Shown one piece after another: positions 1-8,166 of a DNA stretch of 64,000 nucleotides (positions are counted from its first letter, which is position 1; each line of letters starts with the position of its first letter). Source of the stretch: Myxococcales bacterium (lineage in GTDB: Bacteria; Myxococcota_A; Polyangia; Haliangiales; Haliangiaceae); NCBI GenBank assembly GCA_016717005.1, contig JADJUF010000036.1, positions 1 through 64,000 of the forward strand. The letters are read 5' to 3'. Made by a program: the position numbers and the translations under genes. Under the pieces are notes generated by a model, which saw only the letters and a program-made list of their open reading frames with translations, did not search any database and was not told the origin of the DNA.

Positions 1-2
1 CG

Positions 3-314
3 ATGACCGACCACCTCGGCGGCCTGGAGCCGATCGGCATCCTGCTCGAGGGCCGCGGCAAGACCGCGCCCGAGCTGGCCAAGGCGGTGTTCGCCGGCTT
101 CGAGTACGCGGACCTGGCGTCGTCCGAGCTGCGCTTCGGCTGCACCTGCAGCGAGGTGCGGGTGATGACGAGCATCCTGACCCTGCCCGACGGCGAGGTC
201 GAGTCGATGCTGGGCGGCGATCCGCTCGAGGTGCGCTGCGACGCCTGCGGCCGGCAGTACCGGATCACGCCCGACGCGCTGCGCGGCTTCCGCGATCAGG
301 CCGCCCGGGCGTGA
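3..314 (+). CDS. hslO: Hsp33 redox chaperone, C-terminal part (5' truncated by window)
   Basis: This is the C-terminal end of the redox-regulated chaperone Hsp33, a cytosolic holdase activated by oxidation of a four-cysteine zinc centre. The zinc signature is visible: a CTC pair at residues 47 and 49 (counted from the first ATG) and a CDAC pair at 79 and 82. The 29-residue spacing fits the family pattern CxC-X27-32-CxxC. The N-terminal substrate-binding domain (about 200 residues) is missing because the frame is open to the window edge, so the ATG at 3 is probably internal. The stop TGA overlaps the GTG start of the next gene (GTGA), suggesting translational coupling. Confidence is high for the family and nil for the true start. 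Confidence 0.88.
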   Translation: MTDHLGGLEPIGILLEGRGKTAPELAKAVFAGFEYADLASSELRFGCTCSEVRVMTSILTLPDGEVESMLGGDPLEVRCDACGRQYRITPDALRGFRDQAARA

Positions 315-1432
315 GGCGCGCGGCGCTGGCGGCGCTGGTGGGGCTGGCGGCGCTGGCCGCCCCCGCCGCCGCGCACCAGGCCTCGGTCACCTACTCGACC
401 GCCACCGTCGACGGCGCCGCGGTCGACTACCGGATCCAGATCGCCGCGGCCGATCTGGCCGAGCCGGCCGGCCTCGACCCGACGGCGCCGATCCGCGTGG
501 CCGAGCTCGACCCCGCGGCGTGGCGGACGATCGCCGGGTACGTCACCGCGCGGATCGGGATCGCCAGCGACGCGGGCCCGTGCGCCGCCGGGCCCGCCAC
601 CGCCCGCGCCGACGGCAGCGACGCGCTGATCACGTGGCGCGCCACCTGCGCGCGCCCGCTGGCCACGCTGGCGATCACCTACGACCTGTTCTTCGACCTC
701 GACCCCGGCCACGACGCCGCGCTGCGGGTGATCGTCCCCGGTCAGGCGCCGGCCGACACCATCCTGGTGGTCGACGCCAACCGCTTCGTCTGGGATCTCG
801 CCGAGCCGCCGCCGTCGGGCGCGCTGGCGTTCGTCCGCGCCGGCGTGCACCACGTCGCGACCGGCCTCGATCACGTCGCGTTCGTGCTGGCGCTCTTGAT
901 CGCGGTGGTGATCGTCGGCGCCGGCGGTGGCTGGGAGCGGCGCGCGCTGGTCGCGGCGCTGCGCGCGCACCGCGGTGCTGGTGTCGGCGTTCACGATCGC
1001 GCACTCGCTGACGCTGATCGCCGCGGCGCTCGGCTGGGTGTCGCTGCCGGCGCAGCTGGTGGAGTGCGCGATCGCGGCGTCGATCGTATGGACGGCCGCG
1101 GCGTCGGCGATCCGCCCGGGCGCGCGCGGCGGCTGGGCGGTCGCGTTCGGCTTCGGGCTGATGCACGGCCTCGGCTTCGCGCGCATGCTCACGCCGCTCC
1201 TGCCGCCCGGCGACGTGATCGTGCCGCTGCTGTGCTTCAACGTCGGCGTCGAGCTGGCCCAGCTGACGATCGTGGCGGTCGCGTTGCCGGTGACCTGGGC
1301 GCTGGCCCGCGCGATCGGCGCCCCGGCCTACCGCCGCTACGCGCGCTGCCGGCGTTCGCCGCGGTGCTCGGCGCGCTGGGCCTGGTGTGGCTCGTCGAGC
1401 GGCTGTGCGCGGTGACGCTGCTCGGCCTGTAG
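311..1432 (+). CDS. HupE/UreJ-like membrane protein with two compensating frameshifts
   Basis: The N-terminal third has a signal peptide (residues 1-21, ending AAPAAAHQA) and an extracytoplasmic domain. A membrane part with GVHHVATGLDHVAFVLALL resembles the HupE/UreJ family of multi-span proteins with His-rich transmembrane motifs (metal or permease-accessory roles are proposed for the family). From about position 970 the coding signal moves one frame. It continues there with AFTIAHSLTL-like, VECAIAASIVW, FGLMHGLGFA and FNVGVELAQL segments, all typical of the family. It returns to the first frame near 1345 to finish PAFAAVLGALGLVWLVERL. Both shifts lie in GCGCGC runs, so sequencing error is the simplest explanation, although a real double mutation cannot be excluded. 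The GTG start at 311 overlaps the hslO stop. Confidence 0.7.
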   Translation: MRRAALAALVGLAALAAPAAAHQASVTYSTATVDGAAVDYRIQIAAADLAEPAGLDPTAPIRVAELDPAAWRTIAGYVTARIGIASDAGPCAAGPATARADGSDALITWRATCARPLATLAITYDLFFDLDPGHDAALRVIVPGQAPADTILVVDANRFVWDLAEPPPSGALAFVRAGVHHVATGLDHVAFVLALLIAVVIVGAGGGWERRALVAALRAHRGAGVGVHDRALADADRRGARLGVAAGAAGGVRDRGVDRMDGRGVGDPPGRARRLGGRVRLRADARPRLRAHAHAAPAARRRDRAAAVLQRRRRAGPADDRGGRVAGDLGAGPRDRRPGLPPLRALPAFAAVLGALGLVWLVERLCAVTLLGL

Positions 1433-1468
1433 CCATCGCCGCGCTGGCGCTCGCCACCGCCGCCGCGC

Positions 1469-1474
1469 TACCGT
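1469..1474 (+). promoter_or_regulatory. -10 hexamer of a predicted leaderless promoter
   Basis: TACCGT ends 6 nt before the ATG at 1481, and no Shine-Dalgarno sequence lies between. This matches the TAnnnT-N6/7-start pattern seen at many genes of this window. Confidence 0.5.
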
Positions 1475-1480
1475 CGCGCC

Positions 1481-2152
1481 ATGGCTCGTGCCCGTCGCAC
1501 CCAGTTCGCCACGCCGCTGGTGATGGTCGTCGCCAGCGCCTGCGGCAGCAGCAAGGCGCCCGATCCCAAGCCCGAGCCGCAGCCGACGGACACGCGACCC
1601 CGCTGGACGCTCACGCGCCAAGGTGATCGCTGCACCGCGCTGCAGCAGCGTGACTGCCCCCCTGGCGCATCGTGCAACCCGCCGCCACCGTTCGCGATCG
1701 CGTGCGCGGACCTCCCCGAGGGCGCCACCCGCATCGTCGAGCTCAAGCCGGGGCGCTGCGTCGTCGACGGCGGCAACCGCCTGGTGACGTGCCCGGTCGA
1801 GCTGCCACCGCCGCCACCACCACCGTCGACCGTCGACGCCGGAGTCGCGGCCGCGGCGAGCGACGCGAGCGCCGCGGTCGCCGTCGCACAGGTCCGCTGG
1901 CAGGTCCAGCGCTCGCCCAAGGGCTGCGCCGCGTTCGAGGACGTGTGCAGCCAGGCCAACTTCCCGCCCGGTCAGCCGGTCCCGCCGTGCAACCCGCCGG
2001 CGCCGATCAAGATCGAGTGCCCGCCCGACGACGTCGTCGCGATCCGCGAGGTCAGCCCGGGCCGGTGCATGACCCAGGTCAAGGACGACTGCCCGCCCGA
2101 CGTGAAGTGCAACCCGCCGCCGCCCGAGGACATCGCCTGCCCGAAGCGCTGA
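1481..2152 (+). CDS. Cys/Pro-rich lipoprotein, function unknown
   Basis: This is a 223-residue protein with a short hydrophobic leader ending VASACGSS, a lipobox-like site (Cys at about 21), so a lipoprotein is predicted. The mature part has repeated motifs of the type CPPGASCNPPPP and CPPDVKCNPPPP, a middle Ala-rich linker and poly-Pro runs (PPPPPPPS). Two copies of a roughly 70-residue unit can be recognised: Trp-x-Leu/Val start, Gly-Cys, a CxxxxxC pair, then PGRC. The paired cysteines suggest disulfides outside the cytoplasm. No known family is recognised. It stands alone between the HupE-like gene and a convergent cluster, with its own predicted promoter. Confidence 0.7.
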   Translation: MARARRTQFATPLVMVVASACGSSKAPDPKPEPQPTDTRPRWTLTRQGDRCTALQQRDCPPGASCNPPPPFAIACADLPEGATRIVELKPGRCVVDGGNRLVTCPVELPPPPPPPSTVDAGVAAAASDASAAVAVAQVRWQVQRSPKGCAAFEDVCSQANFPPGQPVPPCNPPAPIKIECPPDDVVAIREVSPGRCMTQVKDDCPPDVKCNPPPPEDIACPKR

Positions 2153-2161
2153 GCGCGCCGC

Positions 2162-4369
2162 TCAATCGCGCGTCGGCTGCTCGCGCGCGCCGGCCGCCAC
2201 CAGCGCGGCCTTCTCGTCGGTGCTGACCGCGGCGGTGAGCCGGCCGAAGTCGGCGCCCCACACGCCGGTCCACGCGGCGACGCGCTCGACGGTCATCGCG
2301 CTGGCGCCGAGCGCGAGCGGGTACACCAGCACCGTGGCCGGGTCCTTGGTGCCGAGCAGGCCGAGGATCTGCGGGACGCTGCGTGCCATGGCCGGTTGAG
2401 TACCGCGCCGGTACGACATCGCGACGGCGACCTCAGCGGCTGACGCGGTACTGCGGTGATCGATCAGCGTTCGGTACAGCGCGCCCCAGTCGTAGCCGCC
2501 GGCGGCGAACGCGGCGGTCGCCTGCGGCATCCAGGTCAGCGTCTCGTCGGCGGTGAGCTCGCGGCCGAGCAGCGTCTGCGCCAGCGTGCGCACCGCGCAC
2601 TCGCCGACCTTGGCCTGCTCGGCCGGCTCGTCGACCAGCCCGGCCGGGCCGCGATCGATCGCCATCGCCTCGGCGTCGCTCAGGTACGCGCGCGCCTGGG
2701 GCCAGCCCTTCCACGCGGCGAGCTCGTCGGGGTGGGTCGAGTTGCGGTCGGTGATGAAGTACGCGTCGCAGAACGCGCGGCTGCCGGCGGGGGTCGCGGT
2801 GGCGCACTCGGCGCGCGCCGCGGTGAAGTCGACGTCGGCCGGCGCCAGGTAGCCGACCTGCGAGGTGTTGCGCCAGCGGCCCCAATGCGCCGCGGCGCGC
2901 TCGATCGTGTCGTGGCAGCCGCCGCAGCCGTTGCGGGTGCGCAGGTTGGGATCGGGCAGGCCGGGCGGCTCGGGCGGCAGGCCGCCGGCCGGCGGCAGGA
3001 ACGGCTCGCAGCGGAACGCGGAGTACCAGCGGTTGACCCGGGCCCGGTTCGACGCGAACCGCAGCATGAAGCCGGCCGTGGTGAGCGCGCCGGCGTGCGC
3101 GACGTCGCGCTCGACCGGCATCCAGGTGTCGCGCTCGGCGAACCCCAGCGCCGGCAAGGTGGCCGGCATCCGCCCGTCGTAGCCGATCGCCCCGCCCTGC
3201 CGCAGCGCCACCGCCGGCCCCGACAGCTGGCCGTAGAACTGCACCAGCGGGCCGTTCACGAACGACTGCCGGGTCGTGAACGTGTCGAAGTACGAGCCGC
3301 GCGCGCGGACCACGCTCTCGAAGATGCGCGGCGCCTCGTCGGCCAGCGCGGCGCGGACCGCCGCGTGGTTGGCGTCGCCGGCGCCGGGCAGACAGTGCCG
3401 CAGCCCCGCGCCGCAGCCGCAGCCGGCGTTGATCGTGTACGGCCCGCAGGTCGGCGGCGTCGCGCCGGTGCCGGTGGCCAGCGCCTGGGCGTCGAACGCG
3501 CACACCTTCACCGGCGTGGTCGCCCAGTACGGCGTGACCATCACGTAGCCCTCTTGCCGGCACGTGCCGCCGGCGCAGGTGGGATCGGCGAAGGTCGAGA
3601 TCGGCAGCGGCCGGCCGGCCGCGTCGAACTGGATCTGGGCCTGGTCCAGGCAGGTGACGTCGGGCCGGCCGCGGAACGTCGCGCGCAGGTTGCCGGCGAA
3701 GTACAGGTTGGTCGTGGCCTGCCGGGTGATGACGCGCTGGGTGCCGACGACGCTCAGGTCGTCGGGCAGCCCGCCCCAGATCAGGTGGCGGAAGTAGTCG
3801 CGCGCGCCGACGAAGAACTCGTCGGTGGTGAACATCGCGTCGATCGCGGCGGCGTCGAGCGCGGGCCGCGCGGCCAGCGCCTGGTACTCCTCGAACGTCG
3901 GGATCCGTCCGTAGAGATCGAGCGTCAGCTGCCGCAGCAGGCGGAACTTGTCGGGCGGCGCGTCGGGCGCGCACACCAGCGGCGAGGCGGCGCGGCCGGG
4001 CGCGGCGGTGGCGGTGACGGCGACGAGTACGGTGCCAGCGTCGGACGGCGCGCCGGTGGCCAGATCGATCTTCTGGAGCCCGAGGTTGTCGGCGCCGGTC
4101 GCGCCGAACACGCCGGGCCGGAGCACGCCGCCGAACACCAGCAGCGAGTTGGCGAACCAGTGATCGCGCCCGCCGCGGCCGTTGAACTTGGGCGTGCGGG
4201 CGAACTCCGAGCTGACCAGCACGACGGTGCGCTCGAGGTCGGGGTCGAGCTCGCGCAGATCGGTGATCAGCGCGCCGACCGCGTCGAGCGCGGCCTTGAG
4301 CCGGGTCGGGTGCTGGGTGGCCCACTCGGCGCCGTGGGTGTCGAGGCTGGGCGCCATCGTCACGGTCAC
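2162..4369 (-). CDS. DUF1501 C-terminal remnant fused in frame to a DUF1549-like cytochrome protein
   Basis: The first 105 or so residues are the C-terminal part of a DUF1501 (sulfatase-like, Tat-exported) protein: SLDTHGAEW, VVLVSSEFARTPKFNG, RDHWFANSLLVFGG. After SDAGTVL the sequence changes abruptly to what looks like the end of a signal peptide (VAVTATAAPGRAAS). A second protein follows, with RQLTLDLYGRIPTFEEY (DUF1549-like) and a c-type heme motif CGGCH (near residue 470). Such DUF1501 and cytochrome-type genes are normally separate neighbours. The DUF1501 tail and the start of the second gene therefore seem lost by an in-frame deletion or an assembly collapse. The heme protein probably acts outside the cytoplasm; its substrate is unknown. 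It is the last gene of the reverse-strand cluster from 7368. Confidence 0.65.
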   Translation of the reverse strand: MTVTMAPSLDTHGAEWATQHPTRLKAALDAVGALITDLRELDPDLERTVVLVSSEFARTPKFNGRGGRDHWFANSLLVFGGVLRPGVFGATGADNLGLQKIDLATGAPSDAGTVLVAVTATAAPGRAASPLVCAPDAPPDKFRLLRQLTLDLYGRIPTFEEYQALAARPALDAAAIDAMFTTDEFFVGARDYFRHLIWGGLPDDLSVVGTQRVITRQATTNLYFAGNLRATFRGRPDVTCLDQAQIQFDAAGRPLPISTFADPTCAGGTCRQEGYVMVTPYWATTPVKVCAFDAQALATGTGATPPTCGPYTINAGCGCGAGLRHCLPGAGDANHAAVRAALADEAPRIFESVVRARGSYFDTFTTRQSFVNGPLVQFYGQLSGPAVALRQGGAIGYDGRMPATLPALGFAERDTWMPVERDVAHAGALTTAGFMLRFASNRARVNRWYSAFRCEPFLPPAGGLPPEPPGLPDPNLRTRNGCGGCHDTIERAAAHWGRWRNTSQVGYLAPADVDFTAARAECATATPAGSRAFCDAYFITDRNSTHPDELAAWKGWPQARAYLSDAEAMAIDRGPAGLVDEPAEQAKVGECAVRTLAQTLLGRELTADETLTWMPQATAAFAAGGYDWGALYRTLIDHRSTASAAEVAVAMSYRRGTQPAMARSVPQILGLLGTKDPATVLVYPLALGASAMTVERVAAWTGVWGADFGRLTAAVSTDEKAALVAAGAREQPTRD

Positions 4370-5266
4370 CGAGGCGGCTGACGCCGACCCGCACCAGCGG
4401 CGCCGCCAGCGCGGCGGTCATGCCGACGCTCAGCGGATCGGCGGTGACCGCGTTCGCGGCGAAGCCGAAGCGATCGCGGATCGCGACCATGTCGGCCGAG
4501 GCGCGCCGAAATCGAACTGCGCCGACAGGTTCTCGGCCATCAGCCGGCGCAGCCGCCCGCGGCTCGACGCCAGCTGATCGGCGGGGCGCGGCCCCGGTAG
4601 TGATCGGAGACGCAGCTCGCGGCCTGGTCCTGCGCGCTGGCCAGCAGCGCCTCGACGTCAGCGCCCAGCGGGGCGCTGGAGCGGCTTGAGCAGCCCCTGG
4701 ATCTCCGACGCGGCGCAGCGACACCGCGGTCAACCTCGCGCGAGTACGCGGTGTTGTAGCTGGGGAAGCCGACGGTGACGTTGGGCAGGATCCGCTCGGC
4801 GGCCAGCTCTGCCGACGGCGGCCGCCGCGGTGGCCAGCGAGCTGCCGCGCACCACGGTGCCGGCCGGCGGGATGAACGAGTTCACGTAGGCGCGGCCGGT
4901 GGCGTGGGCGACGGTGTTCATGTTGACGCCGCGGAACACGGTGGCCTTGTCGGCGTGCGGCACCAGCCCGGCCATCGCCGCGCCCCACAGGGTCGGCGTC
5001 GACCCGACGGTGACGTCGAGCGGCGTCTGGAACTCGGGCGCGAGCCGGGCGGTGCCGAGGTCGAGCCCGGCGTAGGTGCCGGGCGCTCGAGTGTCGGGGC
5101 CTAGCGTCACGTCCCAGCCGCCGTTCAGGTACACGTGGACGAAGCGCAGCGACTCGTCGGGCGTCGCCGCCACCACGTCGCGGATGCGGCGGATGCCGAG
5201 CATGGCCGCGCCGAGGCCGAGCCCGCCGCCGAGCAACACGGAGCGTCGAGAGGGATGGAAGGTCAT
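4370..5266 (-). pseudogene. DUF1501-family Tat-exported protein, multiply frameshifted
   Basis: The start MTFHPSRRSVLLGG has a twin-arginine signal (SRRSVLL) and a hydrophobic core. The following LRFVHVYLNGGWDVTLGPD and GVNMNTVAHATGRAYVNSF are typical of DUF1501 (sulfatase/phosphatase-superfold proteins of planctomycetes and myxobacteria). Coding similarity then jumps frame near 4808, 4725, 4690, 4600, 4505 and 4380. Recognisable pieces include AERILPNVTVGFPSYNTAYS, DVEALLASAQDQAAS, AENLSAQFDFGA and DMVAIRDRFGFAANAV. Joined, they run into the 2162-4369 reading frame. So many single-base changes in about 430 bp mean either a decaying gene or poor base calling. The upstream region has a GAGG ribosome site 7 nt before the ATG. 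Confidence 0.65.
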
Positions 5267-5297
5267 GGGTGCCTCGGGGTGGGCGTGATGGGGCGCA

Positions 5298-5885
5298 TCA
5301 ATACGTGACGAAGTCGGGGTGGGTGACCAGGCCGATGCACACCGCCTTCCAGCGGGTGGCCATCTCGACGTCGGTGGTCGGTGCCGGCGCGGCCTCGAGC
5401 AGCGTTAGCCACGGCGCCAGCCGCGGATCGTCCACCGCGTCGAGCTGCACGCCGAGGAAGCGCAGGAAGAGGTACTGCAGGTTCGCGACGTACTTCGCGT
5501 GGTCGCCGCGGTCGGCGGCGCGCGCCTCGCGCATGATCACCGTCGTGGCGGTGGTGCGATCGAGATCGACCGCGCGCCCGCAGGCCTCGCGGCCCGCGTC
5601 GTGGACCAGCTTGTCGAACGTCACCGAGAGGTCGGTGCCCTCATCGGTGAGCTCGCCGAAGTCGGGCTTGCCCAGCGCCTCGGCGTAGGTGGCGTAGCGG
5701 GTCCAGGCCTGGCCGGTCGCGACCTGCAGCGAGCGCGCGAACTGATCAGCGGTGAGGCGGCGGACCCGCCGGCCCGGCGCAGGGTCGGTGGGCCCGACCG
5801 GGTCGCGGTCGGGCGGATCCTCGGCGGCGCTGCCACAAGCGAGCAGGCCGAGCGCGAGCGCGAGCGTGAGTGGACGAACGATCAT
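5298..5885 (-). CDS. Lipoprotein of the DUF1501/cytochrome cluster
   Basis: This is a 195-residue protein. I place the start at ATG 5885, which overlaps the upstream stop (ATGA) and begins a lipoprotein signal MIVRPLTLALALGLLACGS (lipobox LLAC). The mature part contains RRLTADQFARSLQVATGQ, a pattern like the N-terminus of planctomycete-type cytochrome/PSD proteins (DUF1592 and relatives). The large domains usually following are absent and no heme motif is seen. Its position between a heme lipoprotein and a DUF1501 gene suggests one operon of envelope proteins. Function unknown; the family link is weak. Confidence 0.6.
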   Translation of the reverse strand: MIVRPLTLALALGLLACGSAAEDPPDRDPVGPTDPAPGRRVRRLTADQFARSLQVATGQAWTRYATYAEALGKPDFGELTDEGTDLSVTFDKLVHDAGREACGRAVDLDRTTATTVIMREARAADRGDHAKYVANLQYLFLRFLGVQLDAVDDPRLAPWLTLLEAAPAPTTDVEMATRWKAVCIGLVTHPDFVTY

Positions 5886-7368
5886 GGACGCATGCCTCCC
5901 TCGATCCAGTCGATGACGATGTCGATCGTGGCGCTGTCGAGCGGCGCCCGCTCGGCGGCATCTCGCCGCGCAAGAGCCGCTCGCGCACCCGACTGGCCTT
6001 CTGCCGCCAGCCCTCGTAGGTGGAGAGATCCACGCGGCCGCCGCCGGGGCTGGGGCCGTGGCAACGGCCGCCGGCGCAGCTCGCCTCGAAGATCGGCTGG
6101 ACGTCGGTGGCCCACGACCGATCGGAGATCTGCAACAGGTTGTAGGCGAGCAGCCGCGACGCGCCGCCGGCACGGATCGTCAGCTGGTGCCAGCCGCCGT
6201 CGCCCAGCTCGACGTCGGCCAGCGCGGCCACGCCGTCGACCACCGGCGCCGACGCCACCGCCGCGCCGTCACGCTCGACCGCGACCTCGGCGACGCCGGC
6301 CGGCGGCGTGACCCGGAGCTGCGCCACCGACGCCACGCGCGGCTCGTAGGGGCGCAGGCCGTCGACGCGGATCGCCGGCGCCAGCGTCGCCCGGCACACC
6401 TGCGCGCCGATCTCGACCCACGCGCCGCCGCCGGCGTCGGGCCAGATCCGGGTCGGCGCGGCAGGCAGGCCGTCGACGATCGCCCACGCGCCGGCGGCCC
6501 GGACGAACGTCGTGCCGCCGGCCACCACCCACAGCCGCTCGCCGCCGCTGGCGACGTGAGCGACCGGCCCGGCGGTGAAGCCGACGCCGCGCCACGGCGG
6601 CCCGATCGTCAACGCGTCGCCCTGCCGGACCGCCGCGCCGAGCGCGGGCACGATCGCCACCTCGTCGACCGGCCCCGGCAGCGCCTCGGCGCGATCGCGG
6701 GTGATCCGCCACAGCGCGCCGTCGCCGGTGGTCAGCCACACGGCGTCGTCGGGGGCGGCGCACGCGCCGTCGACCCGGGCCAGGCCGCGCGCGCCGTCGA
6801 AGCCACCGCCGGTCGCCGCGGTCGGCGCCGACCACCTCCACCACAGCCCGGCCGAGCGCTCGAGCAGGCCGCCGGCGGTGGCGATGAACGTGCCGTGCTC
6901 GGCGATCGGCGGGCCGCACACCGCGGCGGCCGCGCCCAGCGTGGCCGGCGTCGGCACGAACTCGCGGGCGCCGTCGTCGAGGGTCCACACCTCGCCGCCG
7001 ACGATCGCCGCGGCGGCGGTGGCGCTGCTCGGGTACAGCGCGGTGGCGTCGTCGATGCGCCACGGCAGATCGTGGCGCGCCCCGGTGGCGGTGAGCACGG
7101 TCGTCGTCGCGCCGCGCGCCAACCACAGGTCGCCGTCGGGCGAGTCGCCGCGCACGACCGCGCCGTCAGTCGCCGTGCAGGTCACGGTGGCCGCGACGTG
7201 CGCGACGTCGGCGCCGACCACCTCGTCGCCGCCGTCGCCGCCGCACGCGGCGCCCAGCGCGAACGCGGCCGTCGCGAGCGCGCCGGCGATGGGATGATGG
7301 AGGCGCAGCTCCGCTGGTGCATGGGGGACCACGCGAGCCAGAGCCGGGGGCGGGCCGAAGTAGCTCAC
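5882..7368 (-). CDS. Lipoprotein with propeller-like region and c-type heme domain; one frameshift near 5960
   Basis: A hydrophobic leader (IAGALATAAFALGAACGG) with a lipobox-like Cys is followed by about 300 residues of short Trp/Gly-rich repeats that look like a beta-propeller. Next comes an Ig-like stretch, then a C-terminal c-type heme domain with CAGGRCH (a CX4CH variant) and RLLRGEMPPS. Near 5960 the frame must change by one base to continue ERAPLDSATIDIVIDWIEGGM, the normal end of such domains. The stop then overlaps the next start (ATGA). The start is uncertain: GTG 7368 gives a long pre-sequence, and GTG 7332 is also possible. It probably works in the periplasm or on the outer membrane in electron transfer. 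Confidence 0.6.
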
Positions 7369-7634
7369 GGCGCGAACGAAAGCACGGTGCGGGCCAATCC
7401 CGACGACGATCGCAAGCGCGCGACACCACGCCGGTCGAAACCGATCGGCGTTGCGCCAGCCGGCGTCGCGCCGGTGTCGATCGACCTGAGCCGCCGTGGT
7501 CTATCGACCCCGCTCAGATTTCCCTGGCCCGCCCACAGATCTTCGAGGGCCGCCGCGACAGTCGGTGTACCAACGATTCGGTGAGCCCGCGGATCCGACG
7601 ACCGATCCGCGATGTGCGCTCGCACTCTGCGGGG
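7369..7634. other. Structured intergenic region without a gene
   Basis: Most of the 313 bp between the STAS gene and the heme-lipoprotein gene has no convincing coding potential but several inverted repeats. Examples are GTCGATCGACC with GGTCTATCGAC (7474-7507 region) and CGCGGATC with GATCCGCG (about 7592-7615). The tandem hairpins at its right end are listed separately. Confidence 0.5.
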
Positions 7635-7675
7635 CCCCACGTCTTGTGGGGGAGGGGCTTTGCGAAAGCCCCTCC
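7635..7675 (-). terminator. Double-hairpin element after the STAS gene (copy 1)
   Basis: Two hairpins follow the stop of the reverse-strand STAS gene by 6 nt. The first is a 10-11 bp stem (GGAGGGGCTTT with AAAGCCCCTCC, 3-nt loop, 7651-7675). The second is CCCCAC with GTGGGG (7635-7651). There is no T-run, so this is either a non-canonical terminator or an mRNA 3'-end stabiliser. The same layout recurs at 14617 and 25976. Confidence 0.55.
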
Positions 7676-7681
7676 AAGATC

Positions 7682-8164
7682 TCAGCGGCTGTCGCGCACG
7701 AACAGCAGGTACTGCTCTTCGAGATCGTCGACCTCCATCGGTCGACCGCAGCGCGGGCAGCGGGTCTCGGGCAGCTTGCCGCCGTTGGCGCGGCAGGCCG
7801 CGGTCTCGAACAGCTGATCGATCTGCTCGTCGCACTCGCTGCACACCATCGGCGCGAAGAACGACACCAGCGCGCCGTGGCCGAGGAAGCCCGAGACCAT
7901 GTTGCACTGATCGACCACTGGCGGCGGGCACTGGACGAAGGTCAGCCGGGCCGACTGCGGCACCTTGCGGACCGCGTCGATCCAGGTGCGGACGCCGAAC
8001 GAGTTGATCCGGCGGACCGCGCGCAGGTTGACCTCGATCGGGCGCTCGCCCAGCGTGGTCAGCGGCGTCAGGTCGGCGTTCTCGTCGATGATCCCGGCGA
8101 TCGAGACCAGGTCGAGGTCGTCGCCGGCGACGATCTCGATCGCGAAGGTCGGACGCGCGGCCAC
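7682..8164 (-). CDS. STAS-domain protein with C-terminal zinc-ribbon-like Cys pairs
   Basis: This is a 160-residue protein. Residues 1-80 read as a STAS (anti-anti-sigma) domain: LDLVSIAGIIDENADL, then VNLRAVRRINSFGVRTW, where the Ser of INSFG sits at the position phosphorylated in SpoIIAA/RsbV-type proteins. The C-terminal half has CSEC (about 107-110) and CPRC (about 137-140), a likely zinc site not found in ordinary STAS antagonists. The GTG start at 8164 lies 2 nt after the stop of the HATPase gene, so the two are co-transcribed and probably partners in a partner-switching module. The target (sigma factor or other) is not visible here. Confidence 0.72.
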   Translation of the reverse strand: MAARPTFAIEIVAGDDLDLVSIAGIIDENADLTPLTTLGERPIEVNLRAVRRINSFGVRTWIDAVRKVPQSARLTFVQCPPPVVDQCNMVSGFLGHGALVSFFAPMVCSECDEQIDQLFETAACRANGGKLPETRCPRCGRPMEVDDLEEQYLLFVRDSR

Positions 8165-8166
8165 GC

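Noticed and set aside
311..1432. Programmed ribosomal frameshifting in the HupE-like gene
   Set aside because: Two opposite shifts in GC runs without a slippery heptamer or pseudoknot; base-calling error is simpler.
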